From the NCBI GenBank assembly GCA_949357655.1, contig CASHTG010000012.1, forward strand, positions 1,798,001 through 1,862,000: DNA of 64,000 nt, read 5' to 3'. Position numbers and translations under genes: made by a program. The notes beneath the pieces are model-generated. The model was not told the origin of the DNA. It saw only the letters and a program-made list of their open reading frames with translations, and ran no database searches. Position 1 is the stretch's first letter; every line of letters begins with the position of its first letter. This document shows, piece by piece, positions 25,801-37,830 of this stretch. The stretch comes from Parascedosporium putredinis. Its lineage: Eukaryota; Ascomycota; Sordariomycetes; Microascales; Microascaceae.

Positions 25801-27286
25801 AAGGCGCTGGTTGGCTCGCCCACTTCAGCTTGCTTCGGTACGCGGCAAGGTTGGTTCAGAAAAAGGAAGAAGATGGATGTAGCAAAACCCGGAATTGGAA
25901 TATGGTGGTGGGTTTGTCTATGGCAAGGGGGCCCTTTACCGCCTACAGACCCCCTCCTTCCCGTCACTAGAGGCTTAACCTCCCAAAAGGACGCTAGCTA
26001 CCCGGCTTGTCTAACGTTTGAACGAGAAGTGAGGGCTAGACCGGGCCAAGCTCGAAAATCTCCCAACGTAGAACCTAGCTTTGCGCCGGAGTCCATGCTG
26101 TTCTTCTCGGCTATCTCGAGCTGGAACTGGAAAGAGAAAGAAGTCGGGGAAAACGAAGGGGGTGTGGGGAAGGGCGAGGAGAGGACAAGATGACAGTACG
26201 CTGAGAGATGGGGTTTAAAGACACTTCCAAGCGAGGAGAAGGAGGGGAGAGGATACGAGACATCTGCCAAACGAACAGGCTCGGTCCGTCTCTCGAGATG
26301 ACACCAGACGCCTCTCATCTGGCGGTGAACAGCTAGTTGAGCGCGAGGAGTTCTGGGCCACCCGATCTTTTGCACTGAGTTCACCCCCGAGGTGCAGGTA
26401 TCAGTGTGCTGTGCTGGATTCGCCACGATTGGACATATGTACCTCATCATCCTAGTAGACAGCAAGTTTCTCCACAATGATAACGGGCTACGCCCCTCCC
26501 CCTTCTCCTTCGCTCCCCCTCGCTCCCCCTCCCCTTCTGCCCTTGCTACCCCATCCCTTTCTATGTAGGCGCATGCTGGGGCTTTTCTTGGCACATCTCT
26601 CCCTCCTTTACCGCCTTGGTGAATGAAATCATTGGCGAACCCGGGTACGAGCACTCAGCGAGGGCCGTGGTGTCGTCTATTAGTGGCTACATCGAGAGCT
26701 GTTGTATTGTACATTCGGAGAATTGGAGAAACGCCTAGAGAAAGTCACGAACCCCTGCTTCTGCAGGTACAAGCCGCACGCTCCGCAGAGCAGTAGACAA
26801 GTCCACGTCGTGCATTCGTCCAATTTCAGTACCGACCGAGGCATTTGCTTCTTCCTGGCATCTGGCTTGGGGCTGATGGGAGTAGAACGTCCGCTTATAC
26901 ACTACACTATGCTGACGAGGTGCCCTGGAAGAGGGGGTGAGTCGTCTCTTGACAACGCCTAAATACGGCTCGCAGGCAGGCAATGGGTAAGATGGCGTTC
27001 ACAACAGGGGGATGCAGTTTCTGCATGTCTGTTCGACCTGAGGCTTGCCGCCATCGATGGAACCACCACCCACTTCACCATCATCTGCCGATGGTCTGTG
27101 CTCAATAAGGTGGCGGTAAAGGCAGGCAATGATGCTCGATGAAGTATCCGCTCATGCTCAGCAGCAGCACTGCCTGCCTGCGGAGACGTGTCTATGAGAC
27201 CCCGGACTGCACAAAGCTTTTGCCAAATTCCTTTTTGTATGCCCCAGGGCGCCAGTTGTATTGTTGGGAGGACGCATGGTAGATCA
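22817..27286. other. Intergenic, 4.5 kb: bZIP promoter to pseudouridine synthase 3' end
   Basis: No family was recognised on either strand. The 23840-24230 interval is GC-rich and open on both strands for about 90-110 codons, but gave no motif, intron or consistent frame. A GA microsatellite lies at about 25289-25305. Longer frames at about 25.5-26.6 kb overlap on opposite strands and look non-coding. Confidence 0.5.
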
Positions 27287-29023
27287 TTACAGATCGATCG
27301 GCCCCGCGGCGTTGGCGGCGTTGATCAGAGCGTCTAGACTCCCAACTTCCACGGGGCCCTCAATCCCTTCAGACGGCAGCGCCCATTTCGGGAGCGGGGT
27401 GATGTAGCCCCAGGAGCCATCCGCGGCTTGGTATCTCAAGCTGTGAAGCCAGAGAGACAGCTCCTGGGAGCCCGGATCAGTATAGAGCGGCGCGTCACAC
27501 ACCTCGCAATTTTTCCCGTCATCATCTCTGCTCTCCTCTTCTCATACTCGTCCACCATTTCGTCATGGTAGGCAACCGCGTCGGCGGCCTCTTCCTTGCC
27601 CATCCGCTCGAGGCGGCTGATGACATCCTCGTCGGCGTGCTCAACTCCGTCTGCATCACCCGAACCCAGCGAGAAGCCCCACACTTTTGGTTCGCGTAGA
27701 TGGGATCGTTTTGGATAGGATGACCAATGTACTGCAGATGTACGCGAATCTGATGGGTCCTCCCCGTGATGGGGAGGCATCTGACAATGGAGTAGCCTTG
27801 CTTCCCCAGCCACGGCTTGCCTTGGACACGCTCCGCACTGGCGCCCTCGGGGCGGTCAGCAGCAGCTAGGTCAACCTTTGCATCCCCTTCGACAGCAGCC
27901 GAATTAGGCGCGGCATCTTGAGGAGGATAATAGGCAAGTTTTGGAAGACAGTCCACGCTGTTTTGCCGTTGGCCCGCACGCGATTAAGCCCTAATTTGGG
28001 AGAGATTTGGAGAATAGGCTGGTCGCAAACCACCTCGCCGTCTGGGAATTCGCCGATGACGCGCGCGATATACTCCTTGCGAACTGTTCGTCCCGCAATC
28101 TGCGCTCGTAGGCCTTCCGCGGCCTCGGGGTTCTTGGCAATGAACATGATGCCACTGGTGAGCCTATCCAGCCTATGGCACGGATGGGGTACAAAGTCCC
28201 GTCCCCGCTCGTCCTTGAGGATCTCCAAGACACTGTTATAGCCATATCGACCAGCAGGGTGCACGGGAATCCCAGCTGGCTTGACAATCACCAGCATCCC
28301 ATCGTCCTCGTGCAGCACTCTGACGGGCTCGCCGGAGACGGGGGCTCATGTCGGTGCAAAGTATGCGTCACCAGGTCGTTGTTACGCATGACGTAATCCA
28401 GCCCGACGGCGGCACCGTTCACTTGGACGGTCCCGTTGGCAATGGCGCGAACGTAATAATCGGCCGGGCGATCCCTAAACTCGGAAGTGTAGACATCCAC
28501 CAGCTTCCGGCCGCGCCATCGTTCTTTGCAAAAGGTATTGTAGGTGTAGAAGTAAGGCGCCACCTTGCGCAGGCCATCTTCGAAAAATAGGGGCGAGGCC
28601 AAGGGTCGCAAGGAGTTATAATTACACTCGCGTTGTTGGGATATTGCGGGGGTTCTTGACTTTTCGCTTCTTTGTCTTCGTCTTTGCCACGGTGGGCGCT
28701 GCGCTGGCAGGTGGCGCAGGGGTGGGCTCGTTCGAGGGCAAGGATGCAGCTGCGGTCTCGGTCGGCGTGTCGGCCTTGACAAGAGCGAGGGCCTCGATGG
28801 GCGGCAGGGGAACTGCAGCCGGGCCGGGACCGACATCGACAAGCGCATCAGGCTCGGCGGGGACCGTGGCGACGGCAGCGCCGCCGGCCGCTGGAGTGTC
28901 GGACATGGAGCGCCTAGGGACGCTCGAGAAGGGGCGAGACGGAAAGACCAAGATACGGGGACGAGGCGCGGGAGGGTGGTGAATCCTCAAGAGCAAGTTG
29001 AGAGGTTTGGAGAAGGGCTTCAT
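27287..29023 (-). CDS. RluA-family tRNA pseudouridine synthase (RIB2/PUS9 type)
   Basis: Isomerises uridine to pseudouridine; the closest relatives I recall are yeast Rib2/Pus8 and Pus9, which modify position 32 of cytosolic or mitochondrial tRNAs. No intron. Visible in order: a basic, Pro-rich N-terminus resembling a mitochondrial presequence, a second Met at residue 40, an Ala/Pro-rich linker, an S4-like segment ('KERWRGRKLVDVYTSEFRDR'), then the RluA domain with catalytic Asp in 'HRLDRLTSG' and the 'ITGRTHQIRVHLQYIGHPI' motif. Five frameshifts are repaired by added bases at 28648-28652 (two bases), 28340-28344, 27939-27942, near 27684, and 27510-27514. The corrected length is 580 residues. 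No deaminase domain like that of yeast Rib2 is visible at the C-terminus. Confidence 0.93.
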
Positions 29024-30730
29024 GCACCAAGACAGAAAGAAGCGCGCGAGGTGGGGATGGTAAAAGGCGCGCGCGGCGTAAGTGAGGGTCCGGTCCTGGA
29101 ATGCGATGCAGGTGGGCGTCCGGCAATGGTGCTGCGCTTCGTTGAGTCAGAAAAGCAGTGCTGTGGTGAGTTGGCGTTGGCGACGGCAGGTGGGAAATTT
29201 TCGATCGGGAAGGAAAGCGGTGGGGCAAGGCAGCTCCAATTGAGGCATCTACTAATAATATTATTGCTGTCCGGATTGTTACTGGGTGTGTTAGGGTCCA
29301 GGACTTCGCAGGAGCAACAGGAACAACACCAAATCCAAGTTGATCCAATGTCCATCAATTGATCCCAAGATGATGGGTGGGTCCGGTTCTTGATCGACTC
29401 CACGCCACTTCAGTTTATCTCCTCACAATAATAGCACTTTTATAAATCGGGGAGGAGCGGATGGCGGGGCAGCCTTGAGCGATCTGTCCATCAACGAATC
29501 CATCCACCATCCACCATCCACCATACATGGATCCGTGGATGCATGTACTCAACGCCAGTGCCCTCCGTCATGTTGGTGGATGTGCGCCATCAACTGCATC
29601 GTCGATCAATCCCTAAACGAGATCTTGGAATAGGTCAGGTTTGGCACGCCAGCCGTTGTGAATGGAGACCTCGAGGAGAAAGCTAAAGCGATGAAAAGAG
29701 AAGGAGTGAAGGGGAAAAAAAGAAAGAAAAAAGGGCCAAAAAAGCCTTGTCTCGGCCCCTTTCAGCTGCCATTCCATTCCTCAAGGCTACCCATCAAGAT
29801 CTTATATGCAACTCCCAACCGTTTAAGCCTTACGCGCACCAGTAGCACCTCGGTCATAATCCGAAATGATGCTCTGCAATGCCTCCTGCCATGGCCAGTT
29901 GTCAAGGGCCGTGTCGGGCCTTCTCGCCATTCTCTTTCCTCACTTGTGCGGCTGTTCTCGGACACGGGCAGGTGATCATTGATATGTGGTATGCGCGCGG
30001 TTGCCTGTTTCCAATCCTACGACAAGCCGGTGGGTTCTCCACCATCGACGTCGAGTCTACGAGACCTTGTGAAAGGCGGAGGAGGCCCTGTCGGGGTTGA
30101 TCTAGTCGTTGCCCCCGCAAAGGCGACACGGCCCATCACGATAGAATCCTTTCTAGATTGATTCGGGTTCCATCAACCGCTGGTGGCATGGAACACCTGG
30201 GAAGGAACCCCAGAAAAAGGACCCAGGAGCCACGAGAATCATTTCTCACTCGCGCGCTTCTTGGCGATGGCCGCTGGCAATTTATTCGGCTTTTTTCCGG
30301 GTTACAGTGCTGCGTCTTTACCCTCCTGCTTCCCGCTGGTGCGGCCGAAATTGGCAGACGACGAGGGTTTGCGGATATGAGGTTCCGTCAACCGCATCAC
30401 GCAAGGAACAGATTTCGAAAAACGGGACGATATTGGCCGCACGTCGATCGTGACACCTTCCATATTATATTACTTGTTTATAACCCTCCCTAAAAACCGG
30501 CGTCCTTTGCCGGAGAGGAAGAATCCATCATTAGAATGCGTGAAAACTCTAGATAAAAGGTTTCCCCCTTTCCCCTCCGGCTCCTCGCCGAGGACGAAGG
30601 AACTCTAGGCTTGCTATGGACCGGTTGGATCGCTCTTGAGGAATATTCAAAGCTCTAGACACGAACAAGGCCCTACGTTTGGGACAACTGGTAGACTGTA
30701 CGTGCGTGCTTGCAGCGCAGCAATCCCCAC
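29024..30730. other. Divergent promoter region, pseudouridine synthase / galactanase
   Basis: About 1.7 kb shared upstream of two divergent genes. It holds a TCAATTGA palindrome (29355-29362) and several CCATCC/GGATGG short repeats at 29490-29540. A purine-rich stretch lies at about 29680-29740. No gene was recognised. Confidence 0.55.
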
Positions 30731-32187
30731 ATGGACAGGATGGCGCGCACTGCTCTAGGTAGGCTTGCCGCTATCCTCGCGGTGGCCCAGCTAGCGGGCG
30801 CCGACACCACAATCACCATCGAGGCTGGCGTCAGTCGCGGAACCTGGGAAGGATGGGGAACATCGCTTGCGTGGTGGGCCAAGATATTCGGCGACCGCGA
30901 TGACCTGGCCGACATCTTCTTCACCCTCAACGACACCCAATTCTCCGGCCAGAACCTCCCGGGCCTTGGCTTCAACATCGCGCGCCACAACGTCGGTGCG
31001 TCGAGCTGGAACACCGTCGACGGGGAAAAGATGGCCGAGTCGCCAAACGTGATTCCGTCACGCCAGATCGAGGGCCACTGGATCAACTGGGAGAGCGACG
31101 ACCCCACCTCCGCGAGCTGGGACTGGACGGTCGACGCGAACCAGCGAGCCATGACGGCAAAGGCGCGAGACCGAGGCGCGAACCGAATCGAGCTCTTCTC
31201 CAACTCGCCCATGTGGTGGATGTGCAAGAACCACAACCCGTCGGGCTCCGGCGACGGCAGCGAGAACATACAGTCGTGGAACTTGCAGCAGCACGCCGTG
31301 TACATGGCCACGGTGGCCAAGTACGCCCAGGATAACTGGGGCATCACGTTCGAGTCCGTCGCTCCGTTCAACGAACCCTCGGCCGACTGGTGGAAGGCCG
31401 ACGGCAAGCAGGAGGGCTGCCACGTCAGCGTCCCTACCCAGGCCACCATCATCGGCCACCTCCGCGCCGAGCTCGACAGCCGCGGCCTTACCACCATGGC
31501 CGTGTCCGCCTCGGACGAGTCCCTCTACGACCAGGCCGTCTCGACCCTCAAGAACCTCGGCGACGCGGCTCTCAAAGTGGTGCCCCGCTTCAACGTGCAC
31601 GGGTACCAATACGGCGACGGCAGCCGCGACGGCGTCTTTTCCCAGGCCAACTCCCGGGGCATCCGCGTCTGGAACAGCGAGTACGGCGAAAACGACGCGA
31701 CCGGCGAACGCCTGCTCAGCAACCTTTTCCTCGACTTTCGCTGGCTCTACCCGACCGCGTGGGTGTACTGGCAGGTCCTCGACCAGGGGGTTGGGGCCTC
31801 ATCGACGCCGACAACGAGGCGCGGAGGCTCGGCGCGCCGGCGCAAAAGTACTTTGTCCTGGCGCAGTTTTCGCGCCATATCCGCGAAGGCATGACCATTC
31901 TGGATGGCGGCGCTCGAAACGTCGTCGCGGCGCACGACCCCAAGACGGGCAAGCTCGTCATCGTCGCCGTCAACTGGGACGCGGCGCAGACTCTAAATTT
32001 TGACCTCGCCAAGTTTGGCAAGGCGGGTACGGAGGGCGCGCGCGTCGTCCGCTGGAGCACCCAGATCGGAAGCGGTGACAGGTATGTGCAGCACGCCGAC
32101 GACACGACGGTCAGCGGAAACAAGGTCTCGGCTTGGTTCGAAAAGGGGTCTGTACAAACATTCGAGGTAGAGGGCGTAACAATTTGA
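30731..32187 (+). CDS. Secreted endo-beta-1,6-galactanase (GH30)
   Basis: Cleaves beta-1,6-galactan side chains of plant arabinogalactan proteins; recalled family member: Trichoderma viride endo-beta-1,6-galactanase. Single exon. An N-terminal signal peptide of about 24 residues ends near 'QLAGA'. The mature start 'GVSRGTWEGWGTSLAWWAK' is characteristic. The acid/base Glu is in 'APFNEPSADWW' and the nucleophile Glu in 'VWNSEYGEND'. The C-terminus is a beta-sandwich typical of GH30. One base is missing in GGGGG at 31786-31790; adding it joins 'YWQVLDQ' to 'GLIDADNEARRL' and gives 485 residues, close to the family length. ATG 30731 is used; ATG 30740 is an equally good alternative. Confidence 0.93.
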
Positions 32188-32518
32188 GAGGCACCCCAAA
32201 GTCAGGGGAGCCAAGACTAGGATAAATCACATCTCATCCATTGGCAATAACCCATCAATACAAGTGTAGCGCGGGAAACATGCCTGTCATGAAAAAAATC
32301 ATTCCATTGATATCCTTGAAGGATGCATCTCTGCACTATATTTAGCCACATCGTCGGGAATAATGCGAGGCAGGCCAGCCTATCTGCAATTAGAACGCGA
32401 GGTTGAAGGCTTTTGACCCAAGTCTGAAGGCCCCTCGCGGCGTCCTAGCGATGGCCAACTGGGTATAGAATAGTTTTGAGATACACATAAAATCTGATGA
32501 GAACCCAATCTCGCCCCT
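32188..32518. other. Short convergent 3' spacer, galactanase / GST
   Basis: About 330 bp between two convergent stop codons. It is AT-richer, with nothing coding seen. It presumably holds both 3'UTRs. Confidence 0.6.
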
Positions 32519-33697
32519 TTAGCTGTTCTGAGCCTTGGCCTTCAGCAGCGCAATCCTCTTCTTCGTATTCGCGACGATCTTTTCAATATTGTAGATTCCA
32601 GTCACGCTTGGGTGAGCAGCGACGGCCTCGGCCCATTTGTGGAAGTTGGGGGCCTTCTCGGGTAGGCTGGCGATGTAGTTTTGGGAGAGCAGGCCGTGGT
32701 GAGGGAGCGTGAGGACGCGGATGACGAAAGAACCAGTGAGCACCTAATAGGTTCCAAGCAGAAAATTGTTAGCCTACGGCTGCGTACATGTGGGATTTAA
32801 TACCAAATAGAGAGCGGATGGGATGCGCGACCGGGAAGGATTCAGGGCCCGCCGCTTGGCTACGGGGCCGGGCTCGGCCGAAAGGGGAAATAAGCAAGAA
32901 GCAGATCCCCAACGTCACCCCAAGCATCTGACAAGCAGAGATGATGGCGAAAGACGTGGATTTGGAAAAGAAAAAGAAAACAAGAACATAATTGAACAAG
33001 GGGAAAAGAAGAAGAGGGGGAAGGGGAAGAGGGGAGATGCAACAAGGTAACGAAAAGGCAACGTACCTCCGCAAGCGTCAATTTCTCGCTGCCGCCGAAG
33101 AAAGGCTTGGCATCTCCCAGCAGCGGTTCCAGCTCCTTGACAACCAGTTCAACGAATTCATCGCCCAGCTTATCCTGTTCCTCGTCGCCCACGGAATAGG
33201 CCTTGATCCAGAGAGGGAAGGCCTTGGAGATGAAGGTGTCGGCGAAGAAGTTAATCCTGGCCCTGCGAAGGGCGCCGCCCTCTTCGTTGGAGGTCGGGAC
33301 AAGGTGGGAGGGATGGGCGTCGGCGAGGAATTGGGAGACGATTCCGGACTCGGTGATGATCTCGCCGTTGTAGGAAAGGGAGGGGACGAGCCCGCGGGGG
33401 TTGACTTGGAGGTACTCGGGGGTGCGGGGCACGGAAAGGTCAATGATTTCCTCCTCGAAGTCGAGACCCAGCTCGGCGAGGGCGATGTGAGCGCGATGAG
33501 CCCCTGTCCAGGACCAAGTTAGCCTACTAGAATCTCCAGAGAGACGGTATCGTGTATCATGTCCACGAGATGGGGGTTTCTCCCGGTGGGGATTGGGTTC
33601 CTGGTAGCTCTGGCAAGGTACCGTTCTCCAATTAACGGTGGTTCAACGTACAAGGGCAGTTGTGGTTGGTATAGAGGATGATCTTGGGAGAAGACAT
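32519..33697 (-). CDS. Glutathione S-transferase, omega-like (CPWAHR active site)
   Basis: Conjugates or transfers glutathione in detoxification or redox repair; cytosolic. Exons are 33697-33652, 33503-33067 and 32743-32519, total 235 residues, with no frame break. The N-terminal thioredoxin-like domain has 'NHNCPWAHRAHIALAELGL'. The Cys of CPWAHR is the expected catalytic residue of omega-like classes, and the codon for its Trp is split by intron 1. The glutathione-binding 'NPRGLVPSLSYNGEIITES' follows. The C-terminal part is the all-helical GST domain. Intron 1 (148 bp) and intron 2 (323 bp) have GTACGT donors. A GA microsatellite lies just upstream. This clean gene is a useful control for the frameshift problem elsewhere in the window. 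Confidence 0.95.
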
Positions 33698-36049
33698 ATT
33701 GGCAGTGGACAAGATAGGAGCTTGCTAGGGCGGTGATTATCAAAGGGGATAAGATAGAGAGAGAGAGAGAGAGAGAAAAGGTTGCAGAGAAGACAAATGT
33801 CTCAATGTATTAGTGTAGAAAGTTGAACCTAATTGTCCTGGGGAGAGTTCTAAACATGGAGAGACGAGAGGGGATCCTCGAGATTCATATACTCGGATCT
33901 ACGAAGCTTGAGCTAGAGAAACCTAGTATATGTGGAGGAACCCCACGTCTCTGCCAGTTGTGCGAAGCCGAAGGCGATGGCGCTCAAGCTATCTCAGAAA
34001 ACCCGCATCGCCATGGGTGCATCTCCCTCCCCTCAACGTGAGCAATACCGAAAGAGGATGTCGTCATGTCGAACTGCCTCGATTTAGGCGGGCCGGCCTG
34101 GCCCATCACCCATTCTTCTCGATTGTGACACAAGAGCACACACTCTGGTTTGATTGGTGGTGGCCAGCTTCTATCGCGCCGGTGCTCGGTCTGTACCTTG
34201 CACCCCGCAAAGGCAAGACTGATTCCGGCATCGCGCATTTGTCATGGACACCTTGTTTGCTAAGCTGTTCGACAATTCTGTCCTCGACCATTGACTTCTG
34301 TTTCCCCACATTTGTCAGCCACGCTCTCTGTCACTGATACTTTCGCTGCTCTCAAATTCCTCGAGCAACGACGGAATTCCGCAGGCACACACCATCTTTC
34401 GACCTCGTTCGATTTTAGTAAGCCAGCCCCTGATCTCGAACACCTTTTTGGACTCTGGACGGAGTAATAGAGAGACGCACAGAAGTTCAGGATCGCTGCG
34501 CCCGAGACCTCCGTTGTGCAGATTGGAATACGGGCAATACGATGGCTACGAAAACGATGCGGAGTTGGTGGGTGTAGGAATTCCGCTCCCCTTACCGATT
34601 TCCTCTTTCTCCTCTTCTTCGCTTTGGTTATATCTATTTTAATTTGCTGTTTCCGCCTCGAAGTGTCATCAACGCGACATGTGTGTAACCGTCGACCAGA
34701 TACGAAGATCATGATCAACAATGATGGATCTGGATCTCCCACGCCTCGCGCTACGGCCTGGCTGATAAATGATAAAAGTCGGATAGCGACAGCTGTCCAT
34801 TGTCAATGGTCGGTCCATGGTGAGCCGGGAAAGCAAGCCGGGCTGCATCTACGTGCCCTCCATGCCATGTGAATGAAGGTGCCCCCTCTATCGAATGTCG
34901 AGGGGAAGCGTGTGGGAGGCTCACATCGATCTAGCACCCGTTATACGTGAGTATTGATTTGGTAGAAATTCTGGATATCTGACCCAAGATATTCGATTGT
35001 CGAGAAACACGCGTGTAAGCTCTTCTGGGTATAGCAGAGCAGGCTGCCTGCCTTAAAGGCTGGACTAGATGCTGTCCAAAGACATCCATTGGAATATGAC
35101 GAGATCTACGGGACAAAGTATCGCCTTCGAGGATTCGCAAGGAAAAGGTGAAGTGCTACAGTTAAGGAGCGGGGTTACCAGTGATGCTGGTAGTTTACTC
35201 GCTGTAAGCGGGAGGAGGTCGTGAAGATACGAAGAGAGTCGAGTGTTGATCAAAAGCTTTCACATCCTCGTAGTGGTCGCTCTCGGAGCTCCTTTAGTAA
35301 GGGAGGAATGCTCCTCTCCCGCAAAGACAATAAAGCACCCGCAAAGATGACAAAACAGTAAAGGCGATAGATAATTGGTTAGGGCGACGAGAAAATAGCT
35401 GAACAAGCGACTGGGGGAAAGGAGGGAGCTACCAGAGATGACTGTTGGGCTGGAGGCAAGGAAAATCGATGCAACATTGGTCTACATTCATCCACACACA
35501 GGTGTTAGGCGATTGTACTAGTCGCTCTCCACGGAGGGATCGGCGATAATAGACAAGCTTTTTATCGCTCCTACCCTACCTACCCTTCTAAACTCCTTTT
35601 TTTCTTCTTGTTGACCTCGCCTCGTGCAAAAGGAGGGGCCGGCGCTTTGGGAAACCCGGTCTCGAAACTATCGCGCCTCTCTCCTAGCCTACATATATCC
35701 ACCACTTCCTTCTTTCTGTTCCACTCCCTTTTTCCAGTCTTAATAATTAGTAAAAACCCTCCCCAAAATCATATTATGGAGACCAATTGGGCTATAGATC
35801 ATCTTCAATGTTCCTTTTGAGATCTTCTGGCGGGCTGCTTATTGTAGCCTGGCGTTGTTGCGGCCCCCTCCGCTCTGAGATTGGGCCGACTATCCGATTC
35901 CTTCAAATGCAGTTGATCTCAAGACGCTTTCCTGAGGAAGAGCTGCAATAAAAAAACACCAAATTCAATCTTTCTCGTTCGCCTGAGCTAGACGCGCTAG
36001 TAATCGAGATCACGCCTCCATTTGCGCTCCTCTGGGCGTCGTGTGGCCA
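33698..36049. other. Intergenic, 2.35 kb, GST promoter side
   Basis: Apart from the GA repeat no gene was recognised. Frames of up to 160 codons exist on both strands at 34.2-34.9 kb but overlap and show no family motif, and the minus-strand one is rich in Arg/Lys runs. The region around 35.0-35.5 kb is AT-richer. Confidence 0.5.
33756..33776 (+). repeat. (GA)n microsatellite in the GST leader
   Basis: About ten GA units (CT on the coding strand) lie 60-80 bp upstream of the GST start codon. The position fits the pyrimidine-rich leader or core promoter often seen in moulds. Confidence 0.9.
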
Positions 36050-36374
36050 ATGTTGGTTCGCGAACATGAAGCCAATCCCGGATGCTGTCAGCTCCGGCTG
36101 CGACAACAGCTGCAGGATCCAAACCCCACCGAGCGCGAGGTGGAGGTGCTCAACGGTAAGTCTCTGTCCCGACTCGACTCAGCTCGCAAGCGCAAGCCCT
36201 CCCGTCTAGTCTTTTCCTTCTTTTCTTTTTCTTCTTCCTTTCTTCCCCCGCGCGGGGATTCTAGGCGCGGATGCGATGGACCCCGGCCCAGTGTTTGAGA
36301 GCGATTCGTTTGCCTCGCTCCGTGGGATCAGCTTCTTTCCGGACATGGATCGTACGTTGGACAATCTTTGCTGA
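36050..36374 (+). CDS. Possible two-exon small protein, 71 residues, unknown function
   Basis: Not recognised. ATG 36050 opens a frame interrupted by an intron (36156-36264) with donor GTAAGT, a pyrimidine tract and a CTAG acceptor. Splicing keeps the frame and yields an acidic segment ('NGADAMDPGPVFESDSF', then 'FFPDMDRTLDNLC') before TGA at 36372-36374. The clean splice signals and the acidic, non-repetitive second exon favour coding; small size and lack of a known family argue against. Upstream or downstream exons may exist: a second GTACGT donor lies at about 36350. No signal peptide or membrane segment is visible. Confidence 0.35.
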
Positions 36375-37671
36375 ATTCGATTCGCCCCAAATGTTTCTTT
36401 TGAATAAAAGGAAAGAAAAATACACCAGCTGCACGGCGGCCGATGAACCTTGCTGGCAGCTCCATTTCGGCGTCCCATTGTCACGGCAAGGTACACGTCC
36501 GCGCTGGATTCTGCGTGTCGGTACGGAGCGCAGACCCGCGCTGGGGAGCCCTTGAACGATCGTGATCCACCGTGCCCTGCAGCCGCGCCGGTTGTTCAGT
36601 GTTTGTTTCATGATGAGCCACAATCCCGCACCCCCTTCTCCCTCGAACGTTACCCACCAGCTCTTTTGACTTGTTGTCCTTGCAGAGACAACATTGAACT
36701 CGAAGCAAGTGGAGATGGGGGAAACCCCTCAATGGGCTTAGTTTTCCCTGTCTATTTAAGCCTTTGAAAACCACACAGTCTTGTCAACGTGATCCAACTG
36801 ATGTGTTTTTTGCCCTGAGACTACATGTAATTGAAAAAAAAAATTAACCGAAAAACAAAACGACAAAAGAAGAAAAAGGGCGCGGGGGCCAAGATCCAAG
36901 AAGCCGCCCCCTTTGTTTCCCTCCTGTCTCCTTGCGTGTGAGATCAAATCACCGTCTTCTCACCCACGAAGATCCTTGATGTGGAAGGTCGTGTCGCGAC
37001 AGGCGCTCCGGTGTCCGGCCTGGCCTAGACCCGCCCCCGTCATCGGGTGAGCGTCCTTCCAGCCCCAAGTCAGTGCGGCCCGGCAAAGTCGAATTCCGAA
37101 GCCATCGCCTGCACTTGCAGGGATCCGTGGACGTCTTCCATGGAGCCCTTCACCTTTATTGCCCCCAAGGTCCCTTTCCTTCCTTCGAGATCCATTAGAT
37201 GTGACCATGTAATCCAATCCCACGAGAAACATTCATATTGCTGCCCACATCACCACCCAGCTAGCGCCCACCTTTACCTGTCATTATTGCATCTCTTAGA
37301 CTCGGAATTCAGACGAACCGTTGGGGCACAGCGGGCCTGTGCAGCTACTAGAGTGTAATCTAATCCTACCTTCATTCATTTTGCGCCAAATGAGCGAGGA
37401 GCAGAGGAAGAGGAAGAACCATACCTTGTCTCCGCTTCCCGTCTTACAGCCTGCCTTTTCGTTATATAACCTCGCCCACTGCTTCGACCGTCTTCTCGAG
37501 AAATCCTCCGCGATGGAGAAATTCACCATAATCGCCGTTCCCCCAGTCCGCAGACGGAAGAGGAGCACGCACAGGACAACCTGGAACCGGTCTTCTTTCC
37601 CAGCCCTCTTGGCCAAAGCCGACAACGACAGACCTGAAATCTTTCTCAGCTCTTGCCTCACGTCTCCCATC
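36375..37671. other. Intergenic upstream of the FAD oxidase
   Basis: About 1.3 kb without a recognised gene. It contains an A-rich stretch at about 36830-36880. The frame immediately upstream of the FAD oxidase start is open for about 115 codons but has neither motif nor intron and is taken as leader sequence. Confidence 0.5.
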
Positions 37672-37793
37672 ATGCGTGCCTCCCAGTTCCTCTTCTCTAC
37701 CGCGCCGCTCTACATGACCGTCTCCGCTTCGCCCTCATGTTTTAGTCCGGTATGTGTCTTCCTTTGCCTTGCTGACCTTGTCCCTCTTCCTCC

Positions 37794-37830
<37 letters not shown>

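Noticed and set aside
25516..26654. Overlapping frames of 225 (+) and 218 (-) codons
   Set aside because: They overlap on opposite strands without motifs; both look like chance in moderately GC-rich DNA.
36330..36555. Further exons extending the 36.05-kb mini-gene
   Set aside because: A GTACGT donor and later AG sites exist, but the joined frames give no recognisable protein, so the extension is not supported.
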